From assembly GCA_029260015.1 (NCBI GenBank), contig JAJDEB010000043.1:1-64000 (forward strand): a DNA stretch of 64,000 bases, read 5' to 3'. Positions 26,855 through 35,354 of this stretch are shown here, in pieces. Source of the stretch: Phycisphaerae bacterium. Lineage in GTDB: Bacteria > Planctomycetota > Phycisphaerae > UBA1845. A program made the translations under genes and the position numbers. The notes beneath the pieces were generated by a model. It worked only from the letters and a program-made list of their open reading frames with translations, did no database searches and had not been told where the DNA came from. Each line of letters opens with the position of its first letter. The first letter of the stretch is position 1.

Positions 26855-27526
26855 CTATGCGCGGGCGCGCTTGGCATTGCTTACGAATGCCGCCATTAGT
26901 TCGACATCCTTGCGGCCGGGCGAGCGCTCTACGCCAGATGAAACATCGACTGCCCATGGTCGGGCGATTCGCACTGCGTCTGCGACGTTGGAAGGAGTGA
27001 GGCCACCCGCGAGAATAGTGTGTAACATGAAATCATTAAATGACGCATCGTGACACTTATTGATCACGTTCCAATCGAACGTTGTTCCTGTTCCACCAAG
27101 TTGAACAGGGTCGTGGGTGTCGAAAACAACAGCGTGCGGGAGTGCGGGGCGCATTCGGTCGATTCGTGATTCCAAATCGGTGGGGAATGCGTCCGGTATT
27201 ATGGGGTGTACCAGGATCGGAAAGAATCCCTCGTGCAATAATGGGGCGATGGACTCATCCAGTGGGTCGCCATATAGCTGAATGGCTTTGATACGCATCT
27301 GGGCGAGCGCACTCCAGAGGTCATCGCCAAGCGGATTGAGTTCGACGTTGACCAAAGCGACGGGTGAGCAGAAGGGTGGAAGAGATGCGATTATATCCGC
27401 GGCAAGGTCGGGCGTGATCTTTCGCGGACCCTTCACGAAATTCAAACCAACGGCATCAGCACCTGCATGTGCAGCCGCAATCGCGTCGTCGGGCGTGGTG
27501 ATTCCGCATATCTTGACCCGTACCAT
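26855..27526 (-). CDS. trpF: Phosphoribosylanthranilate isomerase
   Basis: TrpF converts N-(5'-phosphoribosyl)anthranilate to CdRP in tryptophan synthesis. The 223-residue TIM barrel shows the family signatures in order: VRVKICGITTPDDAIAA with catalytic Cys, GADAVGLNFV, IKAIQLYGD, VFDTHDPVQLGGTGTTFDW with the catalytic Asp, ILAGGLTPSNV and the phosphate-binding AVDVSSGVERSPGRKD. It is a stand-alone gene with no other trp genes adjacent, as is common in planctomycetes. Confidence 0.96.
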   Translation of the reverse strand: MVRVKICGITTPDDAIAAAHAGADAVGLNFVKGPRKITPDLAADIIASLPPFCSPVALVNVELNPLGDDLWSALAQMRIKAIQLYGDPLDESIAPLLHEGFFPILVHPIIPDAFPTDLESRIDRMRPALPHAVVFDTHDPVQLGGTGTTFDWNVINKCHDASFNDFMLHTILAGGLTPSNVADAVRIARPWAVDVSSGVERSPGRKDVELMAAFVSNAKRARA

Positions 27527-27764
27527 GTATTTATGTCCTTTGGTCCTGACGGTTTGGCGAGCACATTCTAAGTTCGGCTAAAAGATTATGGGGCATAAGC
27601 GAAGGATGGGTCAATCATTGCAGCCGAGGATCACGGGTAATTGACGAGTGATCTGTTGCGGTTAATCCCAGTGATTCTTGACCCATAACGCGTCGCGTCT
27701 ACACTACTCGCTGATTGTGGGCTGGATGTTCATGTTTGGGCACTTGCGCGGCGATATAGTCAGA

Positions 27765-28547
27765 ATGCGAATAATAACGACATTATTGATTTTGTTTTGC
27801 GTGGTTGGAATGTGTGGTTGTCAGAAGCGCAGCACCGCCGAGAACTTTGGCAAGACGTATTACCTCGATGGCGCGGGCAACTGGGGGTTCGGTGCTTCTG
27901 AAGTTCCGGGTGGGTTGCAGCAAGCCGGTTATCACGGTGATGTCGAACTTTATGTTTGGACGCTTTCGTTTAATCCGCTCGTTGATCAGTTGAATATTCC
28001 CGGGGCAAAATTGCGCGCTTCGGCGCTGGCTCGGCGCATTGAAAATTACCACGAGCGTTATCCCAATCGGAAGATCAACCTGATTGCGCTGTCGGCTGGC
28101 ACGGGTGTTGCGACGTGGGCGATCGAAGGGTTGAAGGGTGGAGCCACGGTCAACAACCTAATCTTGCTTGGTTCGTCACTCTCGCATGATTACGACATGC
28201 GGTTGGCACTGAGCAAAATGACGGGCAAAATATTCGTCTACCATTCACCGTACGACGAAGTGCTCGAAACGGTGAAGATCGTTGGAACGATCGACGGTAA
28301 GCGCGGGGTCAATTCCGTCGGTGCGGTGGGTTTGAAAGCACCGCGCGGTATGGAAGGACGCGTCGTGAATACGCCCTGGAATCGTAGTTGGGTTCGGCTG
28401 GGGTGGGCGGGTGCGCACACCGATTGCACCAATCAGAAGTTTATACGCTACGAAATCGCCAAGCACATATTGGATGGGTCTTCGGCCCGACCACCGTCAA
28501 CGCATCGGCGACCTACATCGGTGGCATCTTCGCGCGATATCCGTTAA
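27765..28547 (+). CDS. Lipoprotein with alpha/beta-hydrolase-like core
   Basis: The protein of about 260 aa starts MRIITTLLILFCVVGMCG with Cys next, a lipoprotein signal. The mature part has a GxSxG-like elbow (LIALSAGTGVATWAIEG, Ser in a nucleophile position) and a later strand-turn ILLGSSLSHDYDM. KIFVYHSPYDEVL could place the acid Asp, and GAHTDC near the C-terminus could supply the His. The layout is of an alpha/beta-hydrolase on the periplasmic face; the substrate is unknown. In-frame ATGs up to 27678 exist, but the lipobox position favours 27765. Confidence 0.75.
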   Translation: MRIITTLLILFCVVGMCGCQKRSTAENFGKTYYLDGAGNWGFGASEVPGGLQQAGYHGDVELYVWTLSFNPLVDQLNIPGAKLRASALARRIENYHERYPNRKINLIALSAGTGVATWAIEGLKGGATVNNLILLGSSLSHDYDMRLALSKMTGKIFVYHSPYDEVLETVKIVGTIDGKRGVNSVGAVGLKAPRGMEGRVVNTPWNRSWVRLGWAGAHTDCTNQKFIRYEIAKHILDGSSARPPSTHRRPTSVASSRDIR

Positions 28548-28720
28548 TCGAAGTTTTTCAACCGCATTCGATAATAAGCGGCGCAGTTGGGCGACCGTCT
28601 GACTTGCGTTGCCAGAATTCCAGTTGCCAGAATTCCACGCGTCGAGTTATGGCACGTCTTTCGTCATCCCTTACAATATGCCTTTCCGAATGACCCCGTT
28701 TTTCGAGGAAGGGATTGCCC

Positions 28721-30214
28721 ATGTCTGCCGATCGTGCATCTGCCGATTTGACTCAGTTGGAACCGAAATCAGTCTGGACGTTTTTCGACCAGATGACATC
28801 CGTCCCCAGGCCGTCCAAGAATGAGCAGCGGATTCAGGAGCACATGCTTGGGGTGGCTGAGTCACTCGGGTTCAGTGCCAAGCGGGATGAAGCCGGGAAC
28901 ATAGTGATTTCGGTGCCCGCATCGTCTGGTTGTGAGTCCGCACCGACCACGGTTCTACAAGGGCATCTGGACATGGTCTGCGAGAAAAATGCCGGTGTGG
29001 ATCAGGATTTTGACATTGATCCCATCCGCACAGTGATTGCGAAAGACGATGAGGGCTTGCAGATCGTTCGTGCGGATGGAACGACGCTTGGGGCGGATAA
29101 TGGTATCGGTGTGTGTCTTGCGTTGGCAGCCGCCAGCGATCCGGATGTTGTGCACGGTCCGCTGGAGTTGCTCTTTACCTGCGATGAAGAAGAGGGGATG
29201 ACCGGTGCGAAAGCGCTCTCGCCGGATTCGTTTGAAGGCCGGCGGTTGATCAACTTGGATTCGGAAGAAGACGACGCGCTGTACATCGGTTGCGCTGGCG
29301 GTCGAGATACGAATTTAGCGTGGGACTTTGAGACTGTATCAGTTGATTCTCAGGTCGAGTGTTGTCGCGTTTCGGTGTCTGGTTTGCGTGGTGGGCATTC
29401 GGGTGGTGACATTCATGAGGGACGAGCGACAGCCAACCGTTTGATCGTGCGGGCGCTCTTGCAGGCAGCCGGTTTGCAGGTTGCTTCAATCAATGGAGGC
29501 AGCAAGCGCAATGCGATTGCCCGCGAGGCAGCCGCGATTGTCTGCGGGCCAGCTGGCACGAAAAAAGCGCTTGAAGGTGCAGCGAAAACAGTGGCGGCAG
29601 AGGCGGCTGCGGAATCGTTTGAAGAGGGCATTCAAATCGAAGTTTCCGGCGCCGGTGCGGACGAATGCAAACGCGTAATGTCATTGGGTGACACTTCAAT
29701 ACTGTTAGCCGCGTTGATGGCCATTCCGCATGGCGTCATGGGCATGCACCCGAAGATTCCGTTGTTGGTGCAGACATCGAACAACATTTCGACGATCGCA
29801 TCGGAGGACTCGGGCGATCGGTTGCACATCGAGGTCGGCATGTTGACGCGAAGTTCATCGGATTCGCGAAAGCAGGAAGCGCTCGATCAGATTGACAAGA
29901 TTGGCGAGCTCGCCGGGGCGACGGTTAGTCACGATAATGATTACCCGGGTTGGGAACCGAATCCAGATTCGGCGCTACTGCGAACGTGCTCGCGAATTTA
30001 TAAGGATCTGTTCGGCGAAGAAGCGACGGTGGCTGCGATCCATGCCGGGCTGGAATGCGGGATCATCGGTGAGCGGGTGGGGGAAATGGATACGATTTCG
30101 TTTGGTCCTCGCATTGAAGGTGCCCACAGCCCCGATGAGCAGGTGTGGGTCGAATCGGTTGGGAAGATATGGCAGTATCTAAAGGCTGTGTTGGCTGAGC
30201 TGGCGAAAGGTTAG
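28721..30214 (+). CDS. pepD: Xaa-His dipeptidase-like (PepD) M20 aminopeptidase
   Basis: The 497-residue cytosolic protein matches PepD/aminoacyl-histidine dipeptidase of peptidase family M20. The first zinc motif is LQGHLDMVCEKN with the His-x-Asp, then TTLGADNGIGVCLALAA with the bridging Asp, LLFTCDEEEGMTGAKAL with the catalytic Glu pair, LINLDSEEDDALYIGCAGG and a final LECGIIGERV near the last ligand. GAGGAAGGG precedes the ATG. It is the last backbone gene before the tRNA-Ser. Confidence 0.93.
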   Translation: MSADRASADLTQLEPKSVWTFFDQMTSVPRPSKNEQRIQEHMLGVAESLGFSAKRDEAGNIVISVPASSGCESAPTTVLQGHLDMVCEKNAGVDQDFDIDPIRTVIAKDDEGLQIVRADGTTLGADNGIGVCLALAAASDPDVVHGPLELLFTCDEEEGMTGAKALSPDSFEGRRLINLDSEEDDALYIGCAGGRDTNLAWDFETVSVDSQVECCRVSVSGLRGGHSGGDIHEGRATANRLIVRALLQAAGLQVASINGGSKRNAIAREAAAIVCGPAGTKKALEGAAKTVAAEAAAESFEEGIQIEVSGAGADECKRVMSLGDTSILLAALMAIPHGVMGMHPKIPLLVQTSNNISTIASEDSGDRLHIEVGMLTRSSSDSRKQEALDQIDKIGELAGATVSHDNDYPGWEPNPDSALLRTCSRIYKDLFGEEATVAAIHAGLECGIIGERVGEMDTISFGPRIEGAHSPDEQVWVESVGKIWQYLKAVLAELAKG

Positions 30215-30444
30215 CCGGCGAAATCCGATGGCTCGAATTCGCCCCGGAGTGCTCGCTAAAAACCCGTGTATTGGACTCTGGCAGCGGCTGTATCGCTGAT
30301 CTGGACTTGTTTGAACGAACGTGATAATAAAGGTTTCACAAGTCGCGGGGTAGGTTGCGGCGGGTGTCGAAAAGTGAATACAGCAAATCGGTCTCGGGTG
30401 TTGGCTAGAATTTCTGTACGACACAGAAGCCGAAGAGCAATACA

Positions 30445-30531
30445 GGAGAGGTGGCCGAGCGGCTGAAGGCGCCGCATTCGAAATGCGGTCTGCGGGTGAC
30501 CGTAGCGGGGGTTCGAATCCCTCCCTCTCCG
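30445..30531 (+). tRNA. tRNA-Ser (anticodon CGA)
   Basis: The 87-base sequence folds as a type-II tRNA. The acceptor GGAGAGG pairs with CCTCTCC, the D-arm is TGGCCGAGCGGCTGAAGG, the anticodon stem-loop CGCATTCGAAATGCG has CGA at 30479-30481, a long variable arm follows, and the T-arm is GGGGTTCGAATCCC. Discriminator G, no encoded CCA. The integrase gene 750 bp downstream suggests that its 3' end is an attachment site. Confidence 0.97.
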
Positions 30532-30550
30532 TTTTACAATTTTGGCGTTT

Positions 30551-30594
30551 CGTAACGACTTTATTTACAAGTCGTTACGAGGCGTCATTTTTTT
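30551..30594 (+). terminator. Perfect 11-bp hairpin with T-run just past tRNA-Ser
   Basis: CGTAACGACTT ... AAGTCGTTACG with a 7-base loop is followed 8 bases later by seven T. It could end the tRNA transcript, or be a recombination arm site given its position. Confidence 0.6.
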
Positions 30595-30628
30595 GGCACA
30601 GTGAACTGTGCCAAAAACTGTGCCAAAA
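30590..30628. repeat. 13-bp palindrome and tandem ACTGTGCCAAAA repeat
   Basis: TTTTTGGCACAGT (30590-30602) is the exact inverted match of ACTGTGCCAAAAA (30605-30617) with a 2-base centre, and ACTGTGCCAAAA is repeated head-to-tail at 30605 and 30617. Clustered sites of this sort next to a tRNA and integrase suggest recombinase or excisionase binding; this is inference. Confidence 0.7.
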
Positions 30629-31278
30629 CTGCCCTTGTGAGACCAACTTTTGATGGTCCACGGGCAGAGGGTTTGGTGATCCCGAACACTGTCTGCATCA
30701 ACTAATCCTGAGGTCATTTCACGAATCAAAAATCCGCTGCGAGCGTCCTCCGTAACATTGGGCGACATGACCTATGCGCCATCGCAATGGTGCCGCCCAT
30801 GAATAGTTCTGATTGCTTCAAACCGGTGGCTTATCTTCACGGACACCGCCAACTCTCCCGCAGGAATGCTTGGCGTGCCCTCATTGACCAACGGCATCCT
30901 CTAGTGCTATGGACGTACGGAGCAGAATTCAATCCGTCCATGCGTTCACGATTCAACATCGGATTCGCGAAAGTCAACGATTCACCCACCAGTGTTGTCT
31001 TCGATTAGCTCCAACACCACGCCGCAATCCTGAAGCATCCGGCGTATTCGCACGAGTTCGTTCGTGTCCCGGACTCATCTTGTTAGATCATAGATCACGA
31101 CGCGATCGATTTCTCCTTTGCGACAAACTTTTAATTAATTTCTGCCTTAGGCGAACGATTCCAGATATTGTGGAATTTGATGTCCGAATTTTAGACGACG
31201 ACCCGCTGCAAAACGCTCTAGCTCGCAGCTAGTGATGAACCGGTGAAAACCATTTCGTGTCTCCGTAGAAACTTGCAT
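30629..31278. other. Non-coding stretch at the element edge with decayed sequence
   Basis: Apart from the recombinase remnant listed separately, no intact gene is present between the tRNA-proximal repeats and the integrase stop. Confidence 0.5.
30982..31129 (-). pseudogene. Serine recombinase (resolvase/invertase) remnant
   Basis: On the minus strand the frame reads VCRKGEIDRVVIYDLTR, stop, VRDTNELVRIRRMLQDCGVV, then LELIEDNTGG and stop. This matches the middle of the serine-recombinase catalytic domain (consensus like G-x-IDRVVVYDLTRLTRD ... L...GV.L). The N-terminal catalytic part is lost to frameshifts upstream and no C-terminal domain was found. It lies between tRNA-Ser and the tyrosine integrase, indicating more than one past mobile-element event. 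Confidence 0.75.
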
Positions 31279-32568
31279 CTATTGGCGTTCGGCTTCAGTC
31301 CTGGCGACGCTATCAATTGGTTTCTTGTAAGGGCTCTCCGAACCCGCCAATTGCATATTCCCCGATCCAGTGGCCGGAGCGCTTTTCGTGAAAGCGACTC
31401 TTCCGATTTGCTTCTGGGATTCGTAACCACTCAAGTGGTAATAAATTCGAATCATCGTGCTGTCCCGATGCCCCAGCCATTCCATTACGACTGCCTCCGG
31501 GATTCCGGCGTTTGCACACGTGCTGCAGAAGTAATGTCGAAAACTATGAAGCCGTCCGTTTGCAAAACCGGTCGCACCAGCAGGAGTCGGGAACCGTACT
31601 TCTAACGGCTTGATGACATCTCTGATTAGGACGTTTCTGACCACATCGGGTTTGATTCTTCCGCCGCGCGGTCCGTGGAATACGAATCCATCATTGTTCC
31701 GTGGGATGTGTTGCAAGGTTGAATAGAGAACCGGGTGGATTGGAATCGTTCGATCGCGCCGATTTTTCGTTCGTCGCCTTGGACCGGAAATCTTGCGAGG
31801 ATTTCTGTCGTTGGTTACACCGAGCTTGCAATTCTCGAAGTCAACGTCGACCCACCTCAATGCCGACAGCTCACTAATCCGCATGCCGGTGTGCGCAAGA
31901 GTGACAATGATGTCCGCCATCCATTTTAGTCTTTCATTCTTGCCGCAGTGCTCAATCATGGCGGCCACCTCATCTTGCTGCCAACAATAAGTGCTGGAGC
32001 CGGTGGACTTGCGAACACTCAGCTTGATCGTGGTCGACACCGGTAGATGTTCCTCTTCCGAAAGCCACTTGACGATCTGTTTGATGAGATTTGCTTCAAA
32101 ACGGAGAGTGCCGTCAGCGTAGCCCAGCTTGTCAAGATGATTGAGGTATTTCTTAATGAGCTTCGCATCGACATTGTTCCAATCCGAAACGCCTTGGGTT
32201 GGGGCATATTGACGGAATTTATCGACGACCGCCCTGTATCGTTTGCTCGTCTTCGGGTCGACTCCGCCGAGAACTTCCGTGCGGCAAAGGTGTTCTTGAT
32301 AGAAGCTCCACCCCTCCTCCAACCCGACTGGCTCGTGTTCAGCGCGGTCGAAAATGTCACGATCCGCAAGACCTTGCTCAACAGCTTTGATGCGGTCGAG
32401 TTGCTCGAGGTTTCGAAGGGCTTCTTCGCGGCTCCTGGTTCCCAAGGAGTGTCGACCAACTGACGGATTGTTGACTCGACCATCCGCAAAATAAACACCG
32501 CTTCTTTTTCTTAGTTTCCATTGAAAATAGCGGCACTTGATTAGAGGTTCTGTTCGCTTACGTTTCAT
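31279..32568 (-). CDS. Tyrosine-type site-specific integrase
   Basis: The 429-residue phage-integrase-family enzyme has an N-terminal DNA-binding part, a core-binding SAM-like domain (about residues 80-180) and a catalytic domain with the conserved set: Arg in TGMRISELSALRW, H-x-x-R in HSFRHYFCST, His/Gly in EWLGHRDSTMIRIYYHL and the nucleophile Tyr in IYYHL. AAGGAGAAG precedes the ATG, which touches the stop of the upstream xis-like gene. The gene points toward tRNA-Ser 750 bp away, the classical arrangement for an integrative element that uses the tRNA 3' end as attB. Confidence 0.95.
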   Translation of the reverse strand: MKRKRTEPLIKCRYFQWKLRKRSGVYFADGRVNNPSVGRHSLGTRSREEALRNLEQLDRIKAVEQGLADRDIFDRAEHEPVGLEEGWSFYQEHLCRTEVLGGVDPKTSKRYRAVVDKFRQYAPTQGVSDWNNVDAKLIKKYLNHLDKLGYADGTLRFEANLIKQIVKWLSEEEHLPVSTTIKLSVRKSTGSSTYCWQQDEVAAMIEHCGKNERLKWMADIIVTLAHTGMRISELSALRWVDVDFENCKLGVTNDRNPRKISGPRRRTKNRRDRTIPIHPVLYSTLQHIPRNNDGFVFHGPRGGRIKPDVVRNVLIRDVIKPLEVRFPTPAGATGFANGRLHSFRHYFCSTCANAGIPEAVVMEWLGHRDSTMIRIYYHLSGYESQKQIGRVAFTKSAPATGSGNMQLAGSESPYKKPIDSVARTEAERQ

Positions 32569-33051
32569 TCATTTCTTCTCCTTGGTGCGTCGGGCAACAG
32601 ACAAAGTACCGTTACGCCAACGGGGCTCTGGCCCGGGCAATCGTGGTGGAGGTGATTGGTGCGGAAGACTCTCTGGGCCATCATTTTTTGATACCGGCTG
32701 GTCTTGGCGGGTTTGAATCGCGGACACCGGAATCAGGATGCGGCACCGATGCCCGCCAGGCTGGCTTATTTCGAGTTGCCTTCGGTTAATCAGCCGCCGT
32801 ACGGTGCTGCTTGAAAGCCCGGTCGCATCGCAGAATTCGCCGATCGACATGAACGCTCGTGCACTGGTGGCTGCAGAAGCGTCGTCTGCAGCTTCACGAG
32901 CAAGATCGCTGGTCTCAAGATTTGGTTTGTCTGGTACAACGTCCACAGCTTGCCGCCATTCGCACAACCACCCAGCGATCGCCCAAGTTTGGGGCGGTGA
33001 AATCGATGAGTCGGTTGTCCGAATTCTGGGCACCCGGCCTGGGATGGACAC
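32569..33051 (-). CDS. Excisionase-like helix-turn-helix protein
   Basis: The C-terminal half (about residues 66-115) is a winged-helix/MerR-type DNA-binding unit of the excisionase kind: MSIGEFCDATGLSSSTVRR, LINRRQLEISQPGGHRCRI, LIPVSAIQ. The first 60 residues look weakly conserved and the true start is uncertain (the GTG at 33051 is the longest option). The stop codon directly abuts the integrase ATG, so the two form an xis-int pair. Its likely role is directing excision and regulating the integrase. Confidence 0.8.
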   Translation of the reverse strand: MSIPGRVPRIRTTDSSISPPQTWAIAGWLCEWRQAVDVVPDKPNLETSDLAREAADDASAATSARAFMSIGEFCDATGLSSSTVRRLINRRQLEISQPGGHRCRILIPVSAIQTRQDQPVSKNDGPESLPHQSPPPRLPGPEPRWRNGTLSVARRTKEKK

Positions 33052-33110
33052 CTATTTTGTCGGCCGAGAAGTTAGGAATGGGTGAAACGGGTACTGTCAG
33101 GGCCTGGGTT

Positions 33111-34202
33111 TCACGGGGCTTGGTTTAATCGCTGGCGAATCTGGGTGCGGATCGCTTCGACCGTTTTTACATCGGCCCCAAGAAAGCTGCCGAACGCCGA
33201 CTTTATCTTTGTCACTCGATTGGTAAAGATCTTCGGGTGGCGTTGATCGAGGATTTTCCAATAGAAGTGCAGCACGAAGATTCGCGAATATCTGCGTAGA
33301 GCGTGGTCGTTTCCACGATCCGTGCTGACAACCTCTTTCCATTCGCCTAGGTGTTCGCCCCCTCGGCTCTTTCGAAGATCTTCAAGATGCCCGCGAATTT
33401 CATCGCGTGGCGGAATAGGAACAGTGTCTGGCTGGTAGTACGAAATGCCGCCAGCCTCCAAGTGGGTCAAAAGCGAAAGCGGCTGAAGAATGGGGATCTT
33501 TGGCTGCAGCGGTTCAGGAAGTTCTCGGGTGACAAGATGTTGTAACCGCCAACGCGCATAGAAGCTGGCGAAATCAGCCAAGTAGCTCTTTGTGTTTTTC
33601 TTGCGAATCTCCGTGATGAGTTCCGTATGCTTGATGGGACCAAACATCGTCGGCCCGCTACGCGGGATGCCATTCTTTTGGATTTCAAGTTTCCATTGGG
33701 TGAATAGCGCGTCGCGTTCCTCTAGGAACGTTGGATTGGTGACCAGCCAGCCCAGGTAACCACGTGTGGCCTGCATGTTGTAATCGAACCTATCCTGGGC
33801 GATCCGACCAAGTTCATCCGGATCTTCGCGGGGTCTTCCCTTCGACTGAGCCTGTTTTATCCGCACATATTCGGCGAGTAATTCTCCAACTGGGGCGGCC
33901 TCCGGTGATAAATGCGAATAGTAGATCGGTTCCCCGTCTGCATCGAATCCCACATGCTCGGGGGTGAATCGAAGCGACTTGTAGACCGCAATCTCCCTTG
34001 CGAGCGCGCGCGATCCGAATGCTCGGCGTTTGCACTCACGGATCAGTTCGATCACCAAAGTCCGTGGAATCCCGTAATAGACTTCACCCTTGACCAGCTT
34101 GTCATTTTGGTATCGTGGCGGGATTTTCGGATGGAAAACGTTGTTGGTATCCGGCCCCCATTCGGTCATCCCATCATTTGATAATGTTTCTGCAGATTCC
34201 AT
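33111..34202 (-). CDS. Hypothetical protein, 363 aa, in the integrative element
   Basis: I do not recognise this family. It is a soluble, charged, mainly helical protein (LVIELIRECKRRAFGSRALA, VGELLAEYVRIKQAQSKGRP, RTKIKSAFGS-like basic C-terminus ending IRTQIRQRLNQAP) with no signal or membrane segment and few Cys. The basic C-terminal region could bind nucleic acid, as in element-encoded replication or mobilisation factors, but no catalytic motif is visible. It lies between the conjugation cassette and xis-int on the same strand. Starts at 34202 and 34169 are both without a good Shine-Dalgarno sequence. Confidence 0.75.
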   Translation of the reverse strand: MESAETLSNDGMTEWGPDTNNVFHPKIPPRYQNDKLVKGEVYYGIPRTLVIELIRECKRRAFGSRALAREIAVYKSLRFTPEHVGFDADGEPIYYSHLSPEAAPVGELLAEYVRIKQAQSKGRPREDPDELGRIAQDRFDYNMQATRGYLGWLVTNPTFLEERDALFTQWKLEIQKNGIPRSGPTMFGPIKHTELITEIRKKNTKSYLADFASFYARWRLQHLVTRELPEPLQPKIPILQPLSLLTHLEAGGISYYQPDTVPIPPRDEIRGHLEDLRKSRGGEHLGEWKEVVSTDRGNDHALRRYSRIFVLHFYWKILDQRHPKIFTNRVTKIKSAFGSFLGADVKTVEAIRTQIRQRLNQAP

Positions 34203-34391
34203 GCCGACATCATAATTTCAGCAGAGGCGTCAAGACAATGGTTAAAATCAGTTCGGGTGATCAGTCTTCGTCACCAATCGACCCCTTTACTGGAGACCCC
34301 CTACCGGTCGGTGTACGCCCAAGAAAGGCACCCATGCGTACCTGCCGTTATCTCACCGGATCAGTTCATCATCACTGACCGATCTTGGTCT

Positions 34392-34601
34392 TTATGTCCT
34401 GTTCGTTGGAATTCTTACTTGATCGCGTGAATCATGCCTCTGGATCCAGGCTTCCGCGATTCGTTGCGCAAGTAATCGCAACAGTTTCCGATTCGCATTG
34501 ATAATCTCCCTGACGGGTACGTTGCATGCGGTTGTTTGGTTGCAATCATTCATTTCCGGTACATCTTCGGAACTGTTGGGGCATTTATGATTTGGTTTCA
34601 T
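34392..34601 (-). CDS. Small hypothetical protein, 69 aa
   Basis: AAAAGGA lies 8 bases before the ATG. The first 30 residues are Cys/Asn-rich (CPNSSEDVPEMNDCNQTTAC) and are followed by a basic amphipathic helix (REIINANRKLLRLLAQRIAE). It sits 90 bases downstream of the E1-like gene on the same strand, so it may belong to the cassette. Helix-only small proteins of this type are frequent beside recombinases; no function is assigned. Confidence 0.65.
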   Translation of the reverse strand: MKPNHKCPNSSEDVPEMNDCNQTTACNVPVREIINANRKLLRLLAQRIAEAWIQRHDSRDQVRIPTNRT

Positions 34602-34691
34602 TGCTTTGTCCTTTTCTGTAAATACTCAGTTGTCGGTCTTTACTGGCCTACCGCAATTCGAAAGTACTGCGATCCAATCTGGCGAATGGTG

Positions 34692-35354
34692 CTAAAGTGA
34701 ATTGCATGTCCATTCACCGGCGAGCAGGTTGAGGCTCAGGTCGTAGTCGAAGGGTATGTTTCGAAGATGTTTGCAGAACGCGCTGATCATCAAGCCGGCG
34801 GCAACGTTGGCACAGAAAATCGTGCTCTTGGATGTGCAACTCCCGCGATGGGCCTCGCTGGCTGCGAACAATGTCGTCGGATAGTAAGCACGACTTGCTG
34901 GGTCGCAGGCCGTTAGGACTCGAACCACTTCCGCGCTCATGCGACCATCAACGTAAAACTTTGCGTTTGTTCCAGCGCTTTCCCAAATCCTTTGCCTTGT
35001 CGTGATTGCATCAACGCAGGTGAAAACGCAATTCCCGTGATTACGACTGCGCCTAAACCGATTCTGCTCGCATTGGATATCGATCTGCGAGTTGATTTGG
35101 TGACACATACTTGCGGTTGCATGAACCTTGGCGCTTCCAAGATCATCTTCAAGGAAACCTTGGCTGGCCAGGTTTTCGATTGCGACAATGTCCGGATCGA
35201 TTAGCTGGAGCGAAGGTGTTCCGATGGCGGCTAATTGCAATGCAACTTGTCGACCAATCGAGCCGACGCCGATGACGGTGGCGCTACATTGGGCTAGTTT
35301 TTCACGTGGGATGATATCACGTTGACGAATATCGCGGTCTTCTAGATTCTGCAT
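34692..35354 (-). CDS. E1-like ThiF-family activating enzyme of a bacterial ubiquitin-like system
   Basis: The 220-residue Rossmann protein belongs to the E1/MoeB/ThiF superfamily, which adenylates the C-terminus of a beta-grasp protein. Seen are the dinucleotide loop ATVIGVGSIGRQVALQLAAIG (29-34 GVGSIG), the acidic strand end LIDPDIVAIENLASQGF (Asp53, Asn61), the ATP-contacting Lys76 in DLGSAKVHA, and the CVDAITTRQRIW turn (Asp115, Arg120). Cys150 and Cys173 are candidates for the thioester cysteine. It is short, a minimal adenylation domain. The ATG overlaps the last 13 bases of the JAMM gene, so translation is coupled. It is the fourth core gene of the cassette. Confidence 0.92.
   Translation of the reverse strand: MQNLEDRDIRQRDIIPREKLAQCSATVIGVGSIGRQVALQLAAIGTPSLQLIDPDIVAIENLASQGFLEDDLGSAKVHATASMCHQINSQIDIQCEQNRFRRSRNHGNCVFTCVDAITTRQRIWESAGTNAKFYVDGRMSAEVVRVLTACDPASRAYYPTTLFAASEAHRGSCTSKSTIFCANVAAGLMISAFCKHLRNIPFDYDLSLNLLAGEWTCNSL

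Noticed and set aside
30565..30768. Small minus-strand frame beyond tRNA-Ser
   Set aside because: It runs through the palindromes and has no ribosome site or coding character.
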